NCBI GenBank assembly: GCA_963735055.1
Contig: CAVTJN010000017.1
Span: 1-64,000 of the forward strand
Length of the DNA: 64,000 nucleotides
Source of the DNA: JBBITI01 sp963735055
GTDB taxonomy: Bacteria; Chloroflexota; Dehalococcoidia; Dehalococcoidales; UBA2162
Direction: 5' to 3'
In this document: piece by piece, positions 28,391 to 38,166 of the stretch
Layout of the letters: each line of letters opens with the position of its first letter
Numbering within the stretch: position 1 is the stretch's first letter
Translations under genes and position numbers: made by a program
The notes under the pieces: model-generated
The model's input: only the letters and a program-made list of their open reading frames with translations
Told to the model about the DNA's origin: nothing
Databases searched by the model: none

Positions 28391-29070
28391 TGGAAAGAGA
28401 AGTCGAACGCTACGGAAAAACGACCCGTGTCCTGCATTGGACCATCGCCGCGTCATTCACGGTGCTCCTGCTGACCGGTCTGATACTCCTGCTGCCGGCC
28501 CCGATTGCGGCACTGGCCCGGGACAGCTGGACCCGCGTCTTCCACCGTCTTTTCGCCGTGGTGTACATCATCGCTCCAGCGCTGTACCTGATTACGAACT
28601 GGAAGAAGGCCATCGCCGGCACCAAGGAAGCCTTCCGGTGGGGAACAGACGACATCGGCTGGCTGAAGGCGGCGCCCCGGTACTATTTCCTTTCCGATGA
28701 GGAGTCGATGCCTCCCCAGGGCCATATGAACACCGGGCAGAAACTGTGGTGGCTCATGGTGATCGTTCTCGGGGCCGTCCTGGTGGTGAGCGGGTTGGTG
28801 ATGTGGCTGCTGAAGACGGTGGCTCCGGCCGGATTGCTGCAATGGATGGTCTTCGCCCACGACGTCGCCTTCATCGCGTCTGGAAGCATGTTCCTGGTGC
28901 ATCTGCATCTGTCGGTGGTCCATCCGCTGATGCGGCCGTGGCGGCAAGGGGCTATGAGTTCGATGACCCGCGGCAAAGTGTCTGCCGAATACGCCAGATC
29001 TCACCACGCCAGGTGGTACCACGAGGAAGTCGCCGCGAAACATGCTGATGAGGTGGCGCTGCCACGGTAG
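28387..29070 (+). CDS. fdnI: Formate dehydrogenase cytochrome b (gamma) subunit
   Basis: The 227-residue integral membrane protein has four hydrophobic segments. Candidate haem-ligand His residues lie in TRVLHWTIAASF, RVFHRLFAV, FAHDVAFI and MFLVHLHLSVVHP. It matches the FdnI/cytochrome b556 family and should pass electrons to the quinone pool. The ATG overlaps the beta-subunit stop; GGAGG lies just upstream. The family length is about 210-220, so it is complete. Confidence 0.9.
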   Translation: MMEREVERYGKTTRVLHWTIAASFTVLLLTGLILLLPAPIAALARDSWTRVFHRLFAVVYIIAPALYLITNWKKAIAGTKEAFRWGTDDIGWLKAAPRYYFLSDEESMPPQGHMNTGQKLWWLMVIVLGAVLVVSGLVMWLLKTVAPAGLLQWMVFAHDVAFIASGSMFLVHLHLSVVHPLMRPWRQGAMSSMTRGKVSAEYARSHHARWYHEEVAAKHADEVALPR

Positions 29071-29083
29071 ACGACTGTGATGT

Positions 29084-29923
29084 ATGATGAAGCTGGAGGC
29101 GGAGGGGCGACGGGGGACAATCGCGCCGCGACTGGTTCATTTCACCCTCTCAGTGCTCGAGGTCCAGGCCGGGTCCGCCGCGAACGATGATTACCCCGTC
29201 GTTGTCGATCGCGGTCTCGCTGAGGATCGCCTTCGCAAAGGCCATCCCGTACTGTGCTGCGATGATCTGCATCTTGATCGTGCCGCCGTCAGCCGGATGT
29301 TCACCCGAATCCTCAGTGTCTTTACGGAACACGCTGACCTGCTTGGCGATGTTCCTATTCCGGTGAACGATCGGGTGCCGCAACTGGACAACTCCACCAT
29401 CGAGGCCTGGTTTGACCACAAGCCACTCGCTTCGCCTGCAGTCGAGGGCGGCCTCGACGGCCTGTGGTGGGACGGGATCATCGACGCTACCCTCAGGCCA
29501 TTTCTACACGCCCGGGCGGTCGCCGCGGTCAAGACCGTCGACATGGATATGTGGCGGCGCGGCTATTGCCCGGTATGCGGCAGCGCCCCCGACTTCAGCG
29601 TTCTTGAAAGTGACGGCGGTGCCCGCAGGCTGGTGTGTTCGCGCTGTGACGCAGAATGGTTGTTTCAGCGCCTGCAGTGCCCCTTCTGTGATAACAGCGA
29701 GGCCGACAAGCTGGGCTATTTTGTCGATTCATCGGGAAAATACCGGTTGTACGTCTGTGACCAGTGTCGGGGCTACCTCAAGGCCATCGATCTCCGCTCC
29801 GCGGGCGGCCCGGCGTCGCCCGTGGTGGAACGGCTGCTCACCCTTGATCTCGATATCCAGGCCCGTAATCAAGGCTATTTTCCCGGCGCGACGAAAACGG
29901 TCCAATCGTTAACCGGCAAGTAA
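29084..29923 (+). CDS. fdhE: Formate dehydrogenase accessory protein FdhE
   Basis: The 279-residue protein carries the FdhE cysteine pairs: CPVCGSAP near residue 165, CSRCDAEW near residue 188, CPFCDNS near residue 200 and CDQCRGY near residue 225. FdhE binds the formate dehydrogenase catalytic subunit during maturation, and the rubredoxin-like CxxC pairs are needed for its activity. It follows the cytochrome subunit by 13 bp, completing an fdnGHI-fdhE operon. Confidence 0.88.
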   Translation: MMKLEAEGRRGTIAPRLVHFTLSVLEVQAGSAANDDYPVVVDRGLAEDRLRKGHPVLCCDDLHLDRAAVSRMFTRILSVFTEHADLLGDVPIPVNDRVPQLDNSTIEAWFDHKPLASPAVEGGLDGLWWDGIIDATLRPFLHARAVAAVKTVDMDMWRRGYCPVCGSAPDFSVLESDGGARRLVCSRCDAEWLFQRLQCPFCDNSEADKLGYFVDSSGKYRLYVCDQCRGYLKAIDLRSAGGPASPVVERLLTLDLDIQARNQGYFPGATKTVQSLTGK

Positions 29924-30007
29924 GCAGAGGCGCCGACACTCCGTCACCGCTGCCCCAGTCAAGAAGGGATAAGAAGTAAACCCATTACCGGAAATGGGGA
30001 TGACGAG

Positions 30008-30370
30008 ATGGTCAAGAAACGCACAGGCAAGTCACCATTCGAGGACTGCGAGATTAGCGTGATTATCGGTGACGGCAAGTGAGAGTGAGGGGGCGGAACC
30101 GGACCGACACGTGCTGTCGTCGAACTAACCCGAGATTTCAGTCACTGGATGCCAACCCTGAGTAAGTCGATAGAAGGCAGCGGTTATCACCCTCAGGGCC
30201 ATTCCATGGGCTTCCATTTCGCGGACATGGCGGTCTTGATAGAAAGGCGACGCATCACCGTCATCGGAGCCGACAGTGAGGCAAAAACGAGGATGCTCAT
30301 CCAGTGGCTTGACGAACGGCTCGAGGCTACGCCGAGCGCTGGTAAACGAAGTGAGAGGCGCAGTAGCTGA
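30008..30370 (+). CDS. Candidate selenoprotein with two in-frame UGA codons (U-x-U motif)
   Basis: One frame runs from ATG 30008 to the TAG at 30368 and is interrupted only by TGA-GAG-TGA at 30080-30088. Read through, it gives 120 residues: a short leader FEDCEISVIIGDGK, U25-E-U27, GGGTGPTRAVVELTRDF, YHPQGHSMGFHFADMAVLIE and ITVIGADSEAKTRMLIQWL, which reads like one folded protein on both sides. It lies 84 bp after fdhE, next to a gene that already uses Sec. A 5-bp hairpin (CGACA/TGTCG) follows the second TGA. I recognise no family. The alternative is a small gene with two nonsense changes or a pair of unrelated short frames. Confidence 0.45.
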
Positions 30371-30647
30371 AGAGCAGCGAAATAGCCGGGTAGTGGTCCC
30401 CGCCAAGCTCAGACAAGCGTATTGACCCGCGCTTCGTAGTCATCACAGTGGATACAGACCGCGATGGGGGTCCGTAGGTGAACGTGTCTATCTCTCTATT
30501 TGCTTTCGCCGCCGCCTCGGCATTTCCTTAGACCAGCCGAAGGATCTTCGCTTTTGGACATCTTTCTTTCAGCGGTCCCTTGCCGGCGACACAGAATTTT
30601 TCCCCCCTTTCTTGCCATCCCGGATTACGCCGTCTGAATGAGGTCCA

Positions 30648-31996
30648 TCACTGACTCTCACGCCTCTTGCGCAGTTCCTGTTGATAGTCAGGATCAACGG
30701 AGGCAGATTGTTGCTGCTGGATGAGATCGATTCGGGTCGGCCTGCCACGGGCAAACTGCGGCGGTCCCCCGATGATACTTGTCTCTGGCCAGCGACTCCA
30801 TCTCTGCCTCGGACATGCCAAGCAGCGAGCCAAACACGTAGCGATCGTCCTCAGCAAACCGCGGTGCCCGTTTGGGAATGAAGCTCTCAACGCCGCTGAA
30901 CTTCGCCGGTATCTGGCTGGCAATCGGTCGTTTGCCTATGCCGGGACCATGGTCAATGGCATAGAAGAAACCCCGGCTGTGAAGATGCGGGTCTAGATTG
31001 ACCTCGCGCATATCGAAGACAGCCCCTGCGGGCACGCCCGCGGCCTGCAACCGCCGCATCACCTCCAAATGGTCGAGGTGAATAGTCCAATCTTCGATCT
31101 TCTCGTCGAGCTCGGTCGAGTTGCGACGCCGCTCTGCCGCGCCGGCGAAGCGGGGGTCTGCTGCCCATTCGGAGTGGCCGGCGGCCCCGCACAAGGCATG
31201 CCACTCGGCCTCGTTTTCGACGGCGATATTGACCCACCGGTCATCGCCCAGACAGCAGTAGCACCCGTGGGGTGCCGCTAAACTGTCGCTGTTTCCTGCC
31301 CGCTCAGGATCACGTCCGTTCAGGGTGAATTCCATGATCACGTCACCCAAGTGACAAGCGACCGCCTCTCTTCCAGAGAGATCGACATACTGTCCTTTTC
31401 CGGTCGTCTGGCGGTAGAACAGCGCCGTCATCAGTGCGGCCGCGGCGTTCACCCCGGCCACCCAGTCTCCATAGGCATGGCCCGTCAGCAGCGGAGGGGC
31501 ATCCGGCTGCCCGGTTGCATGTGTCAATCCGCCCATGCCCTTCCATGCCCGGAACATACATGTAGAAGTCCCGCAACGGACCATAGTGTCCCAGCCCACT
31601 CATGGAGACCATGATGATGTCCGGCTTGACCTTTTCCAGTTGGTCGTAGCCCAGGCGCCAGTTGTCCATGACGCGTGGAGAATAATTCTCGACCACGGCA
31701 TCGCTTATCCGGACGAGCCTCTTGAAAACATCTCGCCCGCGTTCGTCGGCAAGGTTGAGAGATATTCCCTTCTTGCCGGAGTTAAGTGCATGGAAGTTGG
31801 AGCCTCGATCCCATGCATCATCACCCGGCTGATTCTCGGGATAGACGTTGGCTCGGGTGAAGAGATCGGCCCGTTGCACCGACTCTATCTTTATGACCTC
31901 AGCCCCCAGTTCGGCCATGATCTTGGTGCTCACCGGACCCGCAAACACCATCGTCAAATCAACGATGCGGATGCCGTCCAGAAGTCTGTGTGCCAT
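30648..31996 (-). CDS. CaiB/BaiF-family CoA-transferase (two frameshifts)
   Basis: The N-terminal part has LLDGIRIVDLTMVFAGPVSTKIMAELGAEVIKIE and the typical ENYSPRVMDNWRLGYDQL region; after a one-base shift near 31548 come GMGGLTHATG, GQYVDLSGREAVA and the C-terminal DRYVFGSLLGMSEAEMESL. A second shift near 30775 leads to an extension ending QELRKRRESQ. At the position of the catalytic Asp the sequence is of a Tyr-Gly-Pro type rather than Asp. It transfers CoA between carboxylic acids by family. It is the last gene of the minus-strand catabolic cluster. Confidence 0.82.
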
Positions 31997-32007
31997 TTCA
32001 GTCTATT

Positions 32008-33210
32008 CTAGACGACGCCAGATTTGTGCAGGCCTTCCAGCTTCGCCCTGGAGTAGCCGAGCTTGCCGTATATCTCCTCATTGTGTTCCCCCAGTAACGG
32101 TGCGCGGCCGGATTTCCATGGGGTTGCGCTGAGCTTGGCTGGAGCGCCCGGGTAGCTGACAAGTCCCATGGCCGGGTGTTCAGCTTCCGCGAAATATCCC
32201 CTAGCCTTGATTTGCTCATCCTCGGCGATTTCGTGCGGACTCAGTACAGGCGTGAACGCCAGCCTGAGTTCTTGCGCCTGCTTGGAAATGTCCCATTTGT
32301 TGCGTCCGGCGAGCCACATACTGATCAGCGCATCGAACCCCTCCGGATCTGCCATCCTGGTGCGTGGATCGGCCAGCATAGGCGTGTCTTCGAGTTCAGG
32401 TTGCCCGATGAGGAATGCGATGTTGGGGGCGCCGCCGATACCCGGGGTTTGACTGATCCAGCCATCTTTACAGCGGACGGCGTCTCCCTGCGGGTAGCCG
32501 TGGATCGGGTAAGGATTGGTCTTCCGGCTTATACCAAGGTACGAATACTCGCCGAGGTTCCCCATCAGCGTGCTGGCCACACACTCCATCGCGCTGACGT
32601 CAACCGACATGCCGGAGCCGGTCTTCTCAGCACTCATCAGACCAGCCACGGTGGCGATGAAGGCGAGAACGCCGGTGGTGTACTCTGCCTGGTAGCCACC
32701 CGCCTTGACCGGCCTGTCATTAGGTCTGGTGCCCGGCCGCATCGTGTACATAGTGCCGCCGAGACCGGACAGCGTCAGATTGGTCGCTTTGTAGTCACGG
32801 TACGGCCCGGTCTGCCCGAAGGCTGAAATCGAGGTCATCACGAGTTTGGGCGTTATCGCTCGGAGCGTGTCAGCATCCAGGCCGAACTGCGCCATTGTCC
32901 CCGGGGTAAAATCCTCGACCAAAACGTCAGCCGACTTCAAGATTTCCTTGAGAATGGCCACCCCCTCGACTGCGTCTAGATCCAGGGTCACGCTTTTCTT
33001 GTTGGTATTAAGATAGAAGAACGTGCCGCTGCGTTCTGGGTGTGCCTCGTTGCCAAGAAACGGCCCCATCCTGCGCGTGAAGTCCCCCTCCAGCGGCTCG
33101 ATCTTGATCACTTCGGCGCCGAAGTCGGCCAGCATCTTGGTGCAATACGGCCCGGCAATTCCCTGGGTGCAGTCCAAGACGGTCAGCTTTGAGAAAGCGC
33201 ATTCGGCCAT
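32008..33210 (-). CDS. CaiB/BaiF-family CoA-transferase with Asn at the catalytic Asp position
   Basis: This complete 400-residue class III CoA-transferase has VLDCTQGIAGPYCTKMLADFGAEVIKIE, ADVLVEDFTPGTMAQFGL, SISAFGQTGPYRDYKATN and C-terminal APLLGEHNEEIYGKLGY. In active relatives the block after RDYKAT usually continues with Asp; here it is Asn (codon AAT). It precedes the neighbouring CoA-transferase by 11 bp. A two-subunit transferase, as known for BbsEF, is one way to rationalise the pair. Confidence 0.88.
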   Translation of the reverse strand: MAECAFSKLTVLDCTQGIAGPYCTKMLADFGAEVIKIEPLEGDFTRRMGPFLGNEAHPERSGTFFYLNTNKKSVTLDLDAVEGVAILKEILKSADVLVEDFTPGTMAQFGLDADTLRAITPKLVMTSISAFGQTGPYRDYKATNLTLSGLGGTMYTMRPGTRPNDRPVKAGGYQAEYTTGVLAFIATVAGLMSAEKTGSGMSVDVSAMECVASTLMGNLGEYSYLGISRKTNPYPIHGYPQGDAVRCKDGWISQTPGIGGAPNIAFLIGQPELEDTPMLADPRTRMADPEGFDALISMWLAGRNKWDISKQAQELRLAFTPVLSPHEIAEDEQIKARGYFAEAEHPAMGLVSYPGAPAKLSATPWKSGRAPLLGEHNEEIYGKLGYSRAKLEGLHKSGVV

Positions 33211-33295
33211 GAGAGCCTCACTTCTTGGTTGCTAAGCATCGTCGCCCACCGACAGAGGGAGCGACGGCGACGCAAACCCCTCTGTCCCAGGTCAG

Positions 33296-34600
33296 TCAAT
33301 AAGCGGCGTATTCCCTTATCGTGCCGACCACCTTCTTCAATTCTTCCATGGGACAGTTGTAGGGAAGGGAGATGTTCAGCATGAGACCGCCGCCCTTTCC
33401 GCATTTCCCGATCAAGTCCCTGTAATAGCTCAAGACTTCGCCGGACGACTTGTACCTCAGGGACTTGGGCACATTGCCGATAATGCAGGTGTGCCCGCCC
33501 AGGATTTCCTTTGCCTGGACTACGTCCATGTGTTCAACCACCGCGACCGCCTTGCCTTTTGGAAGCTCAAGCATGCATCTTAGCCTGTCTCCAAAGTGGG
33601 CTTCGAAGACCGGCATCGGGACATAGCCAAGCTTGATTGCCGCCAGCATCGTCTTCTTGAGAGTGGGCCAGTAGAACTTGTCAAAGTGCGCCTTGGACAT
33701 GAACGACTTGTCGCCGCGCCAGAGCGGCATGAAAACCCGCTTCGGATTGCCCCTCGCCTTCGGGTCGGCGGGTGTTGCCATAGCTATCCTTCGTTCCAGA
33801 ATTGCTTCACACGCCTTGATCACATTGTCAGGCTGCCGGTACATGTCCAGCATTGAGCCTTTCATGCCCCGGAAGAAACTGGACAGGACGTCAAAAGGAG
33901 CGACTCCGACTCCTCCAGAATGAGAAAAGGCCGGGAAACCCAGCAGAGCCAGATCTTCCTGAAGGTTGCCCATCGCTTGCCGGTATCTCCTCATCTCCCT
34001 GCCGGCTTTGTCCAGAGCCCGGGCAAGCTTCCTGAAATCAGGGCTGCTGAACAGCTCGGTAATAGCTTCGATGTTCGTCATCAGGCTAAGGGGTGGCAGT
34101 TTGGCGAGGGGCGCGAGTGAACCGTACATGCGAGGCAGGTAACGGCGAATCCAGAAGTCAGTCGGGTCAGAGAGGAAAAGGTCGTATTCATCCGCTTTCA
34201 TGAACTCACTTTCAACGAACTGCATTTCGTAGTCCGGGGGCAGCGGCCCGCCGGGCCACAGCCTGTTCTTGACGTCAAGAATGGCGAGAGCCTCTCCAGA
34301 ACTGGTGAACGTGCCGCTCGTCATATCAGGCTCGAAATCAAGGGTCTCCCTTATGAAGGCTTGTCGCCAGGCGGCAGGGTCGTACCAGGCAGCCGAATGG
34401 GGAAGACCGTAGTGCGCAGAGGGGTCAGCGAAGACAAAAAGCGGTATCCTATCCGGTTGTTTCAGGTGTATGGAATCCCTGACTCTCTTCTCCCTCTCTT
34501 CGTACAGTTGCTCCGGGGTCTTGCCCGTCTTCTGCTGGATTTCTTCTCTTAAGGCTCTGATCTCCCTCTCCTGGGCTGGTGAAGAACGAGGACTCGTCAT
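33296..34600 (-). CDS. Uroporphyrinogen decarboxylase (UroD)-fold protein, methyltransferase-like
   Basis: The 434-residue protein starts at ATG 34600 with AGGAGG five bases upstream. The C-terminal half carries UroD-fold features (GDKSFMSKAHFDKFYWPTLKK, PVFEAHFGDRLRCMLELPKG, VVEHMDVVQAKEILGG, CIIGNVPKSL). Such proteins in anaerobes are usually corrinoid or CoM methyltransferase relatives rather than haem enzymes; no haem pathway or corrinoid protein is nearby. It belongs to the minus-strand cluster, 11 bp after the carboxylesterase. Its exact reaction is unknown. Confidence 0.72.
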   Translation of the reverse strand: MTSPRSSPAQEREIRALREEIQQKTGKTPEQLYEEREKRVRDSIHLKQPDRIPLFVFADPSAHYGLPHSAAWYDPAAWRQAFIRETLDFEPDMTSGTFTSSGEALAILDVKNRLWPGGPLPPDYEMQFVESEFMKADEYDLFLSDPTDFWIRRYLPRMYGSLAPLAKLPPLSLMTNIEAITELFSSPDFRKLARALDKAGREMRRYRQAMGNLQEDLALLGFPAFSHSGGVGVAPFDVLSSFFRGMKGSMLDMYRQPDNVIKACEAILERRIAMATPADPKARGNPKRVFMPLWRGDKSFMSKAHFDKFYWPTLKKTMLAAIKLGYVPMPVFEAHFGDRLRCMLELPKGKAVAVVEHMDVVQAKEILGGHTCIIGNVPKSLRYKSSGEVLSYYRDLIGKCGKGGGLMLNISLPYNCPMEELKKVVGTIREYAAY

Positions 34601-34611
34601 GTTCCCTCCTT

Positions 34612-36024
34612 TTAAGATTTCGGCTGCCTCGAAGCAGGCATCTTCGAAAAGCCAGTCCGGATCTCGGATTCGCCGCAGATGTAGAGATACCGGTCGGTTG
34701 ACCGGGAGTACGCCGGCCAATCAGGGATTCCCTTTGCTTCGGGTGTGCCGGTCCGGGCGAAACTGGTCCACAGCTCCATCATCGCCTCGGAGACCGCCCG
34801 ATCGGCCGAGTCCAGTCCGGGCTTGGCCGAGACGGCGCCGGACTGGCGGGCAAGCATGTAAACAGAGTCCCACCATCCCGTTGAATCGTCCCAGTCGCCG
34901 AACACGTACGGCAACTCCATCGAATGGACGGAGACACAGCCTTCTTTCTTCCATCCAGCCGGGACCTGGTCGAATATGCAGGCGTAGTTTGTGAGACCTT
35001 TCCGGTTAGCGGACTCAAGCATCTCGACATAGGCGTTGATCAGGGACGGTATCACCAGCGGCCCCGGTCCGGTGAGCTCGCCCAGGTTCGCGCTGACCAT
35101 GAGCGGGACTGCATTGTACGAGTCCGAGATGAGCACCTGGCGCGGGATGTCCGGCAGCACCCAGCCGTCAACCGTGGCGTCGAAGGCAGCCGTTGGAGGC
35201 CGGCCCTGGCCGCGGGGGCCTTCGATGGCCTGGCTCGCCTCGATCAGCTTCCCGGCCGGCACCGATCGGGCTTCTTTCAGAGAGCCGACGCCCAGCCTCT
35301 TGAACAGACCTTCGCTCGCCTGGTGGCTGTCGGCGGCGGTCTTTCCGGTGAGCAGTAGCAACGCCGTGCCGCTCTCGCAGATCGCCTTGTGGAACAGGCC
35401 CTTGGCGAGTGGTGAGGCCATCATGATGTTGACCTTGGCACCGCCACCGGATTCACCAAAAATGGTCACGTTGCCGGGGTCACCCCCGAAGGCGGCGATA
35501 TTATCCCGGACCCACTGAAGAGAGGCGATCAGATCCAGGAACAAGTAGTTTCCGGAGGATCTGAGAGGAGACTCCGCCGATAGCCATGGATGGGCTAGCA
35601 GACCGATCGGCCCGAGGCGGTGTGTCAGTGTGACCACAACCACTCCGTACTGCGGCAAACGATAGTTGTTCCATATCTTGTCACTGCCGCAGCCCGTCGA
35701 GTAGCCACCCCCGTGCATCCACACCATGACGGGAAGCCTCTCATCGCCACGCCTGGCCGGGGTCACAACGTTCAAATAGAGACAGTCCTCACTCACCGGC
35801 AGGTCAGGCGCCATTTTGGGCATGATAACCTGTGGCGACATGGAAGTAAACCGTGTGCATTCCCGGATGTCCTTCCAGGGTTGCACCGGCTGGGGCGGTC
35901 TCCACCGTAAGTCGCCAACCGGAGGCGCTGCATAGGGAATCCCGCGAAAGACACTGACCTCCTTACCTGGTTCGCCAATCACGGCGCCGGATACGTAACC
36001 GTTGGTCGTCTTGACTACCCGCAT
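34612..36024 (-). CDS. Type B carboxylesterase
   Basis: The product is about 470 residues and starts at ATG 36024 with GGGAGGG upstream. Family blocks are FRGIPYAAPPVGDLRWRPP, SEDCLYLNV, VMVWMHGGGY (oxyanion hole) and the nucleophile elbow FGESGGGAKV with Ser near residue 190. Family members usually have GESAGG, so Gly replaces Ala. A candidate catalytic His lies in SVHSMELPYVFGDW. No signal peptide, so cytoplasmic. It could release an acid from an ester feeding the CoA-transferases in the same cluster. Confidence 0.85.
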   Translation of the reverse strand: MRVVKTTNGYVSGAVIGEPGKEVSVFRGIPYAAPPVGDLRWRPPQPVQPWKDIRECTRFTSMSPQVIMPKMAPDLPVSEDCLYLNVVTPARRGDERLPVMVWMHGGGYSTGCGSDKIWNNYRLPQYGVVVVTLTHRLGPIGLLAHPWLSAESPLRSSGNYLFLDLIASLQWVRDNIAAFGGDPGNVTIFGESGGGAKVNIMMASPLAKGLFHKAICESGTALLLLTGKTAADSHQASEGLFKRLGVGSLKEARSVPAGKLIEASQAIEGPRGQGRPPTAAFDATVDGWVLPDIPRQVLISDSYNAVPLMVSANLGELTGPGPLVIPSLINAYVEMLESANRKGLTNYACIFDQVPAGWKKEGCVSVHSMELPYVFGDWDDSTGWWDSVYMLARQSGAVSAKPGLDSADRAVSEAMMELWTSFARTGTPEAKGIPDWPAYSRSTDRYLYICGESEIRTGFSKMPASRQPKS

Positions 36025-36046
36025 CGTTCCCTCCCGCGGCTTCGTT

Positions 36047-37081
36047 CTAGTGGTACAGTCGCGCGCCTTTCGCGTAGTTGAGCCGGCCGACAAAAAACTC
36101 CTCTTCGGGCTCGCGTGGAGTTATCCCGGCCGCCCTCAGGCCCGCCCTCATGGCGTTCTTCTGCCTCTGAAACAGCATGCCGGTTGGCTGCCGGTACATG
36201 CCGCCGTTGCCGCCGGCCAGCCACTGCATATACTTCACGCCCAGCATGCCGGTCTGAAACATGACGTTGCGGGCACCAATCGTGATCGGGGCCAGCTTCC
36301 AGTACAGGTCCATCGCCTCGAGGAAGCCCCCCTCGCGGAAAAGGTTGAACATCCTGACGATGCGCGGGCTATCCGCAGTCTGGTCGAAGATGGCGTAGTC
36401 GGCCGGTCCCGCCCATTGCTGCTTGAATGTGCCAACGGTGATCGGCCACTCTTCCACCTCGGCCGATTGGAGCAGCACCTTGTCACCAAGGCGGTGCTGG
36501 ATCTCGGCCCATTTTCCGATGCCGTCGGTCAGGTAGGCTTTGATCGCCACCACGTTTGGGATGTCAGTGATCCGCTCGACGAGCGCCGGGTTGAACAGGC
36601 TCGGATGGAACCGGCCAAAGTCGAACTTGGGCTTCGGCCATAGGTCGACGGCGACGTTGGTGGCGTCGCACACCTTCTTAGTAGCCCGGTAGATGTCCTC
36701 TTCCGACTGGGCGTAGAACATCCCCGGCCAGCCGAAGAGCGTGTGAGTGCCGCCCACCTTCTCGAAGTGTCTTAGCAGCTCAATGTCCTGTTCGATCGTG
36801 TCAATACCGGTGAACATCGAGACGAGGGCCTTTCCTTTGGCTTCGTCGCAGGCGATCTCAACGAAACGCTTGCGCTCCTCCAGTGTCATCGCACACACTT
36901 CCGTCTGGCAAAGCATACTGAACATGCCTTTGGCGATATTGTGCCTGACATCAAACCGGATGCCGTCCTCGTCGAGATCCTTGAGATCGGGAGTGAAGGA
37001 CGGGCTGAGCACGCCGTCGAGCCCCTTATAGTGCTCCTTCGCCCATTGCTTCGCTTCTGACTTGGTGAACTCCATTGGCAT
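36047..37081 (-). CDS. Dihydrodipicolinate synthase (DapA)-family lyase/aldolase, paralogue 1
   Basis: The product is about 344 residues, longer than true DapA (about 295) and closer in size to hydratase-aldolases such as NahE. The TIM barrel is evident, with the Schiff-base Lys in NVVAIKAYLTDG near residue 185. The start is ATG 37081 or 37075, both just after AAGGGGG. It shares the N-terminal EAKQWAKEH, FTPDLKDLDEDGIRFDVRH and C-terminal GGNGGMYRQPTG with the next gene, so the two are tandem duplicates. The substrate is likely an unsaturated or keto acid; this is inference. Confidence 0.82.
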   Translation of the reverse strand: MPMEFTKSEAKQWAKEHYKGLDGVLSPSFTPDLKDLDEDGIRFDVRHNIAKGMFSMLCQTEVCAMTLEERKRFVEIACDEAKGKALVSMFTGIDTIEQDIELLRHFEKVGGTHTLFGWPGMFYAQSEEDIYRATKKVCDATNVAVDLWPKPKFDFGRFHPSLFNPALVERITDIPNVVAIKAYLTDGIGKWAEIQHRLGDKVLLQSAEVEEWPITVGTFKQQWAGPADYAIFDQTADSPRIVRMFNLFREGGFLEAMDLYWKLAPITIGARNVMFQTGMLGVKYMQWLAGGNGGMYRQPTGMLFQRQKNAMRAGLRAAGITPREPEEEFFVGRLNYAKGARLYH

Positions 37082-37106
37082 ACCCCCTTTCTTCATGGTC
37101 GCGCTT

Positions 37107-38150
37107 TCACGCGTATCTCCGCAGCCTGGCTCCCTTGGCGTAGGCCACTCTTCCTACGTAGAACTCCTCTTCGTTCTCCCGGGGAGTCAGCCCGAGCGCT
37201 CGCATGCCAGCCCTGATGCGCTCTTTCTGATAATCCGGCAACCTGCCGGTAGGCTGTCTAACGCTACCGCCGTTGCCGCCATTGCACCAGTGGGAGTATT
37301 TGTCGCTAAGGGCAGTCACGATGCCGGTGTGGAAATAGGAGTCGTCCAACGATCCACCACCGCCACCTCCCTCCCACCATATGTCCAGAGCTTTGTCAAC
37401 CTGGCCCTCCCGAAGCAGGTTGAACATGTTGACCATGCGCGGCTTCTCGGGAGTCTGCATGCCGTAGAATGGACCGGCGCCGGCCCACTGCTGGCCGTAT
37501 TCCGGGACCGTGACAAACCACCTGTCGGGCATCGGGTCATTGACCAGGATCTTGTCCCCGCATAGCCGGAAGGACATCACGGTAATCGCGAGTGAACTGC
37601 CGCCGCCGATCTTCATCGCAACCACGTTCGGAATATCGGCTATTCGAGGCAGTAGCTCGGGCGGGAAGTAGCTGGGGTGGAATCTCCTGGCGTGCAGCCT
37701 GCCCGGGTAGAACACGATGGCCAGGTTGACCGAATCGCACATGTGTTTGTACATCTGGAAAATGTCTTCAACCGACCAGGGGTGGTATTGGATGGGGTGT
37801 CCGAGCGTGGCAAAGGTACCGCCAACCCGCTCGATGTGCCGGAGCATCTCGATGTCCTGCTCGACCGCGTCCTGCATCACGGCTACCGAAGTGTGGATTC
37901 TGCCCCTGGCTTCGTCACACACGATCTCCACCAGCCTCTTCCGCTCTTCAAACGTCATTCCGCAGGCCTCAGGCGCCACCAGGGCCGACGTGAATCCGTT
38001 CGCAATCAGGTGATTTACGTCATACCTGATGCCCTCTTCATCCAGTTCCTGCAGATCCGGAGTGAATGATGGAAAGATGACCGCCTCGAGTCCCCTCAGG
38101 TGCTGCTTCGCCCACTGCTTCGCTTCTCTCTTGGTGTACGGCAGAGCCAT
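37107..38150 (-). CDS. Dihydrodipicolinate synthase (DapA)-family lyase/aldolase, paralogue 2
   Basis: The product is 347 residues from ATG 38150 (AAGGAGG six bases upstream). It is a close paralogue of the following gene, with Schiff-base Lys in NVVAMKIGGGSS and the shared PSFTPDLQELDEEGIRYDV and GGNGGSVRQPTGR blocks. A Gly-rich insertion (WEGGGGGGSL) is peculiar to this copy. Co-retained tandem copies suggest a heteromeric enzyme or two related substrates. It is part of the minus-strand cluster. Confidence 0.82.
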   Translation of the reverse strand: MALPYTKREAKQWAKQHLRGLEAVIFPSFTPDLQELDEEGIRYDVNHLIANGFTSALVAPEACGMTFEERKRLVEIVCDEARGRIHTSVAVMQDAVEQDIEMLRHIERVGGTFATLGHPIQYHPWSVEDIFQMYKHMCDSVNLAIVFYPGRLHARRFHPSYFPPELLPRIADIPNVVAMKIGGGSSLAITVMSFRLCGDKILVNDPMPDRWFVTVPEYGQQWAGAGPFYGMQTPEKPRMVNMFNLLREGQVDKALDIWWEGGGGGGSLDDSYFHTGIVTALSDKYSHWCNGGNGGSVRQPTGRLPDYQKERIRAGMRALGLTPRENEEEFYVGRVAYAKGARLRRYA

Positions 38151-38166
38151 GTTCGCCTCCTTGGCG

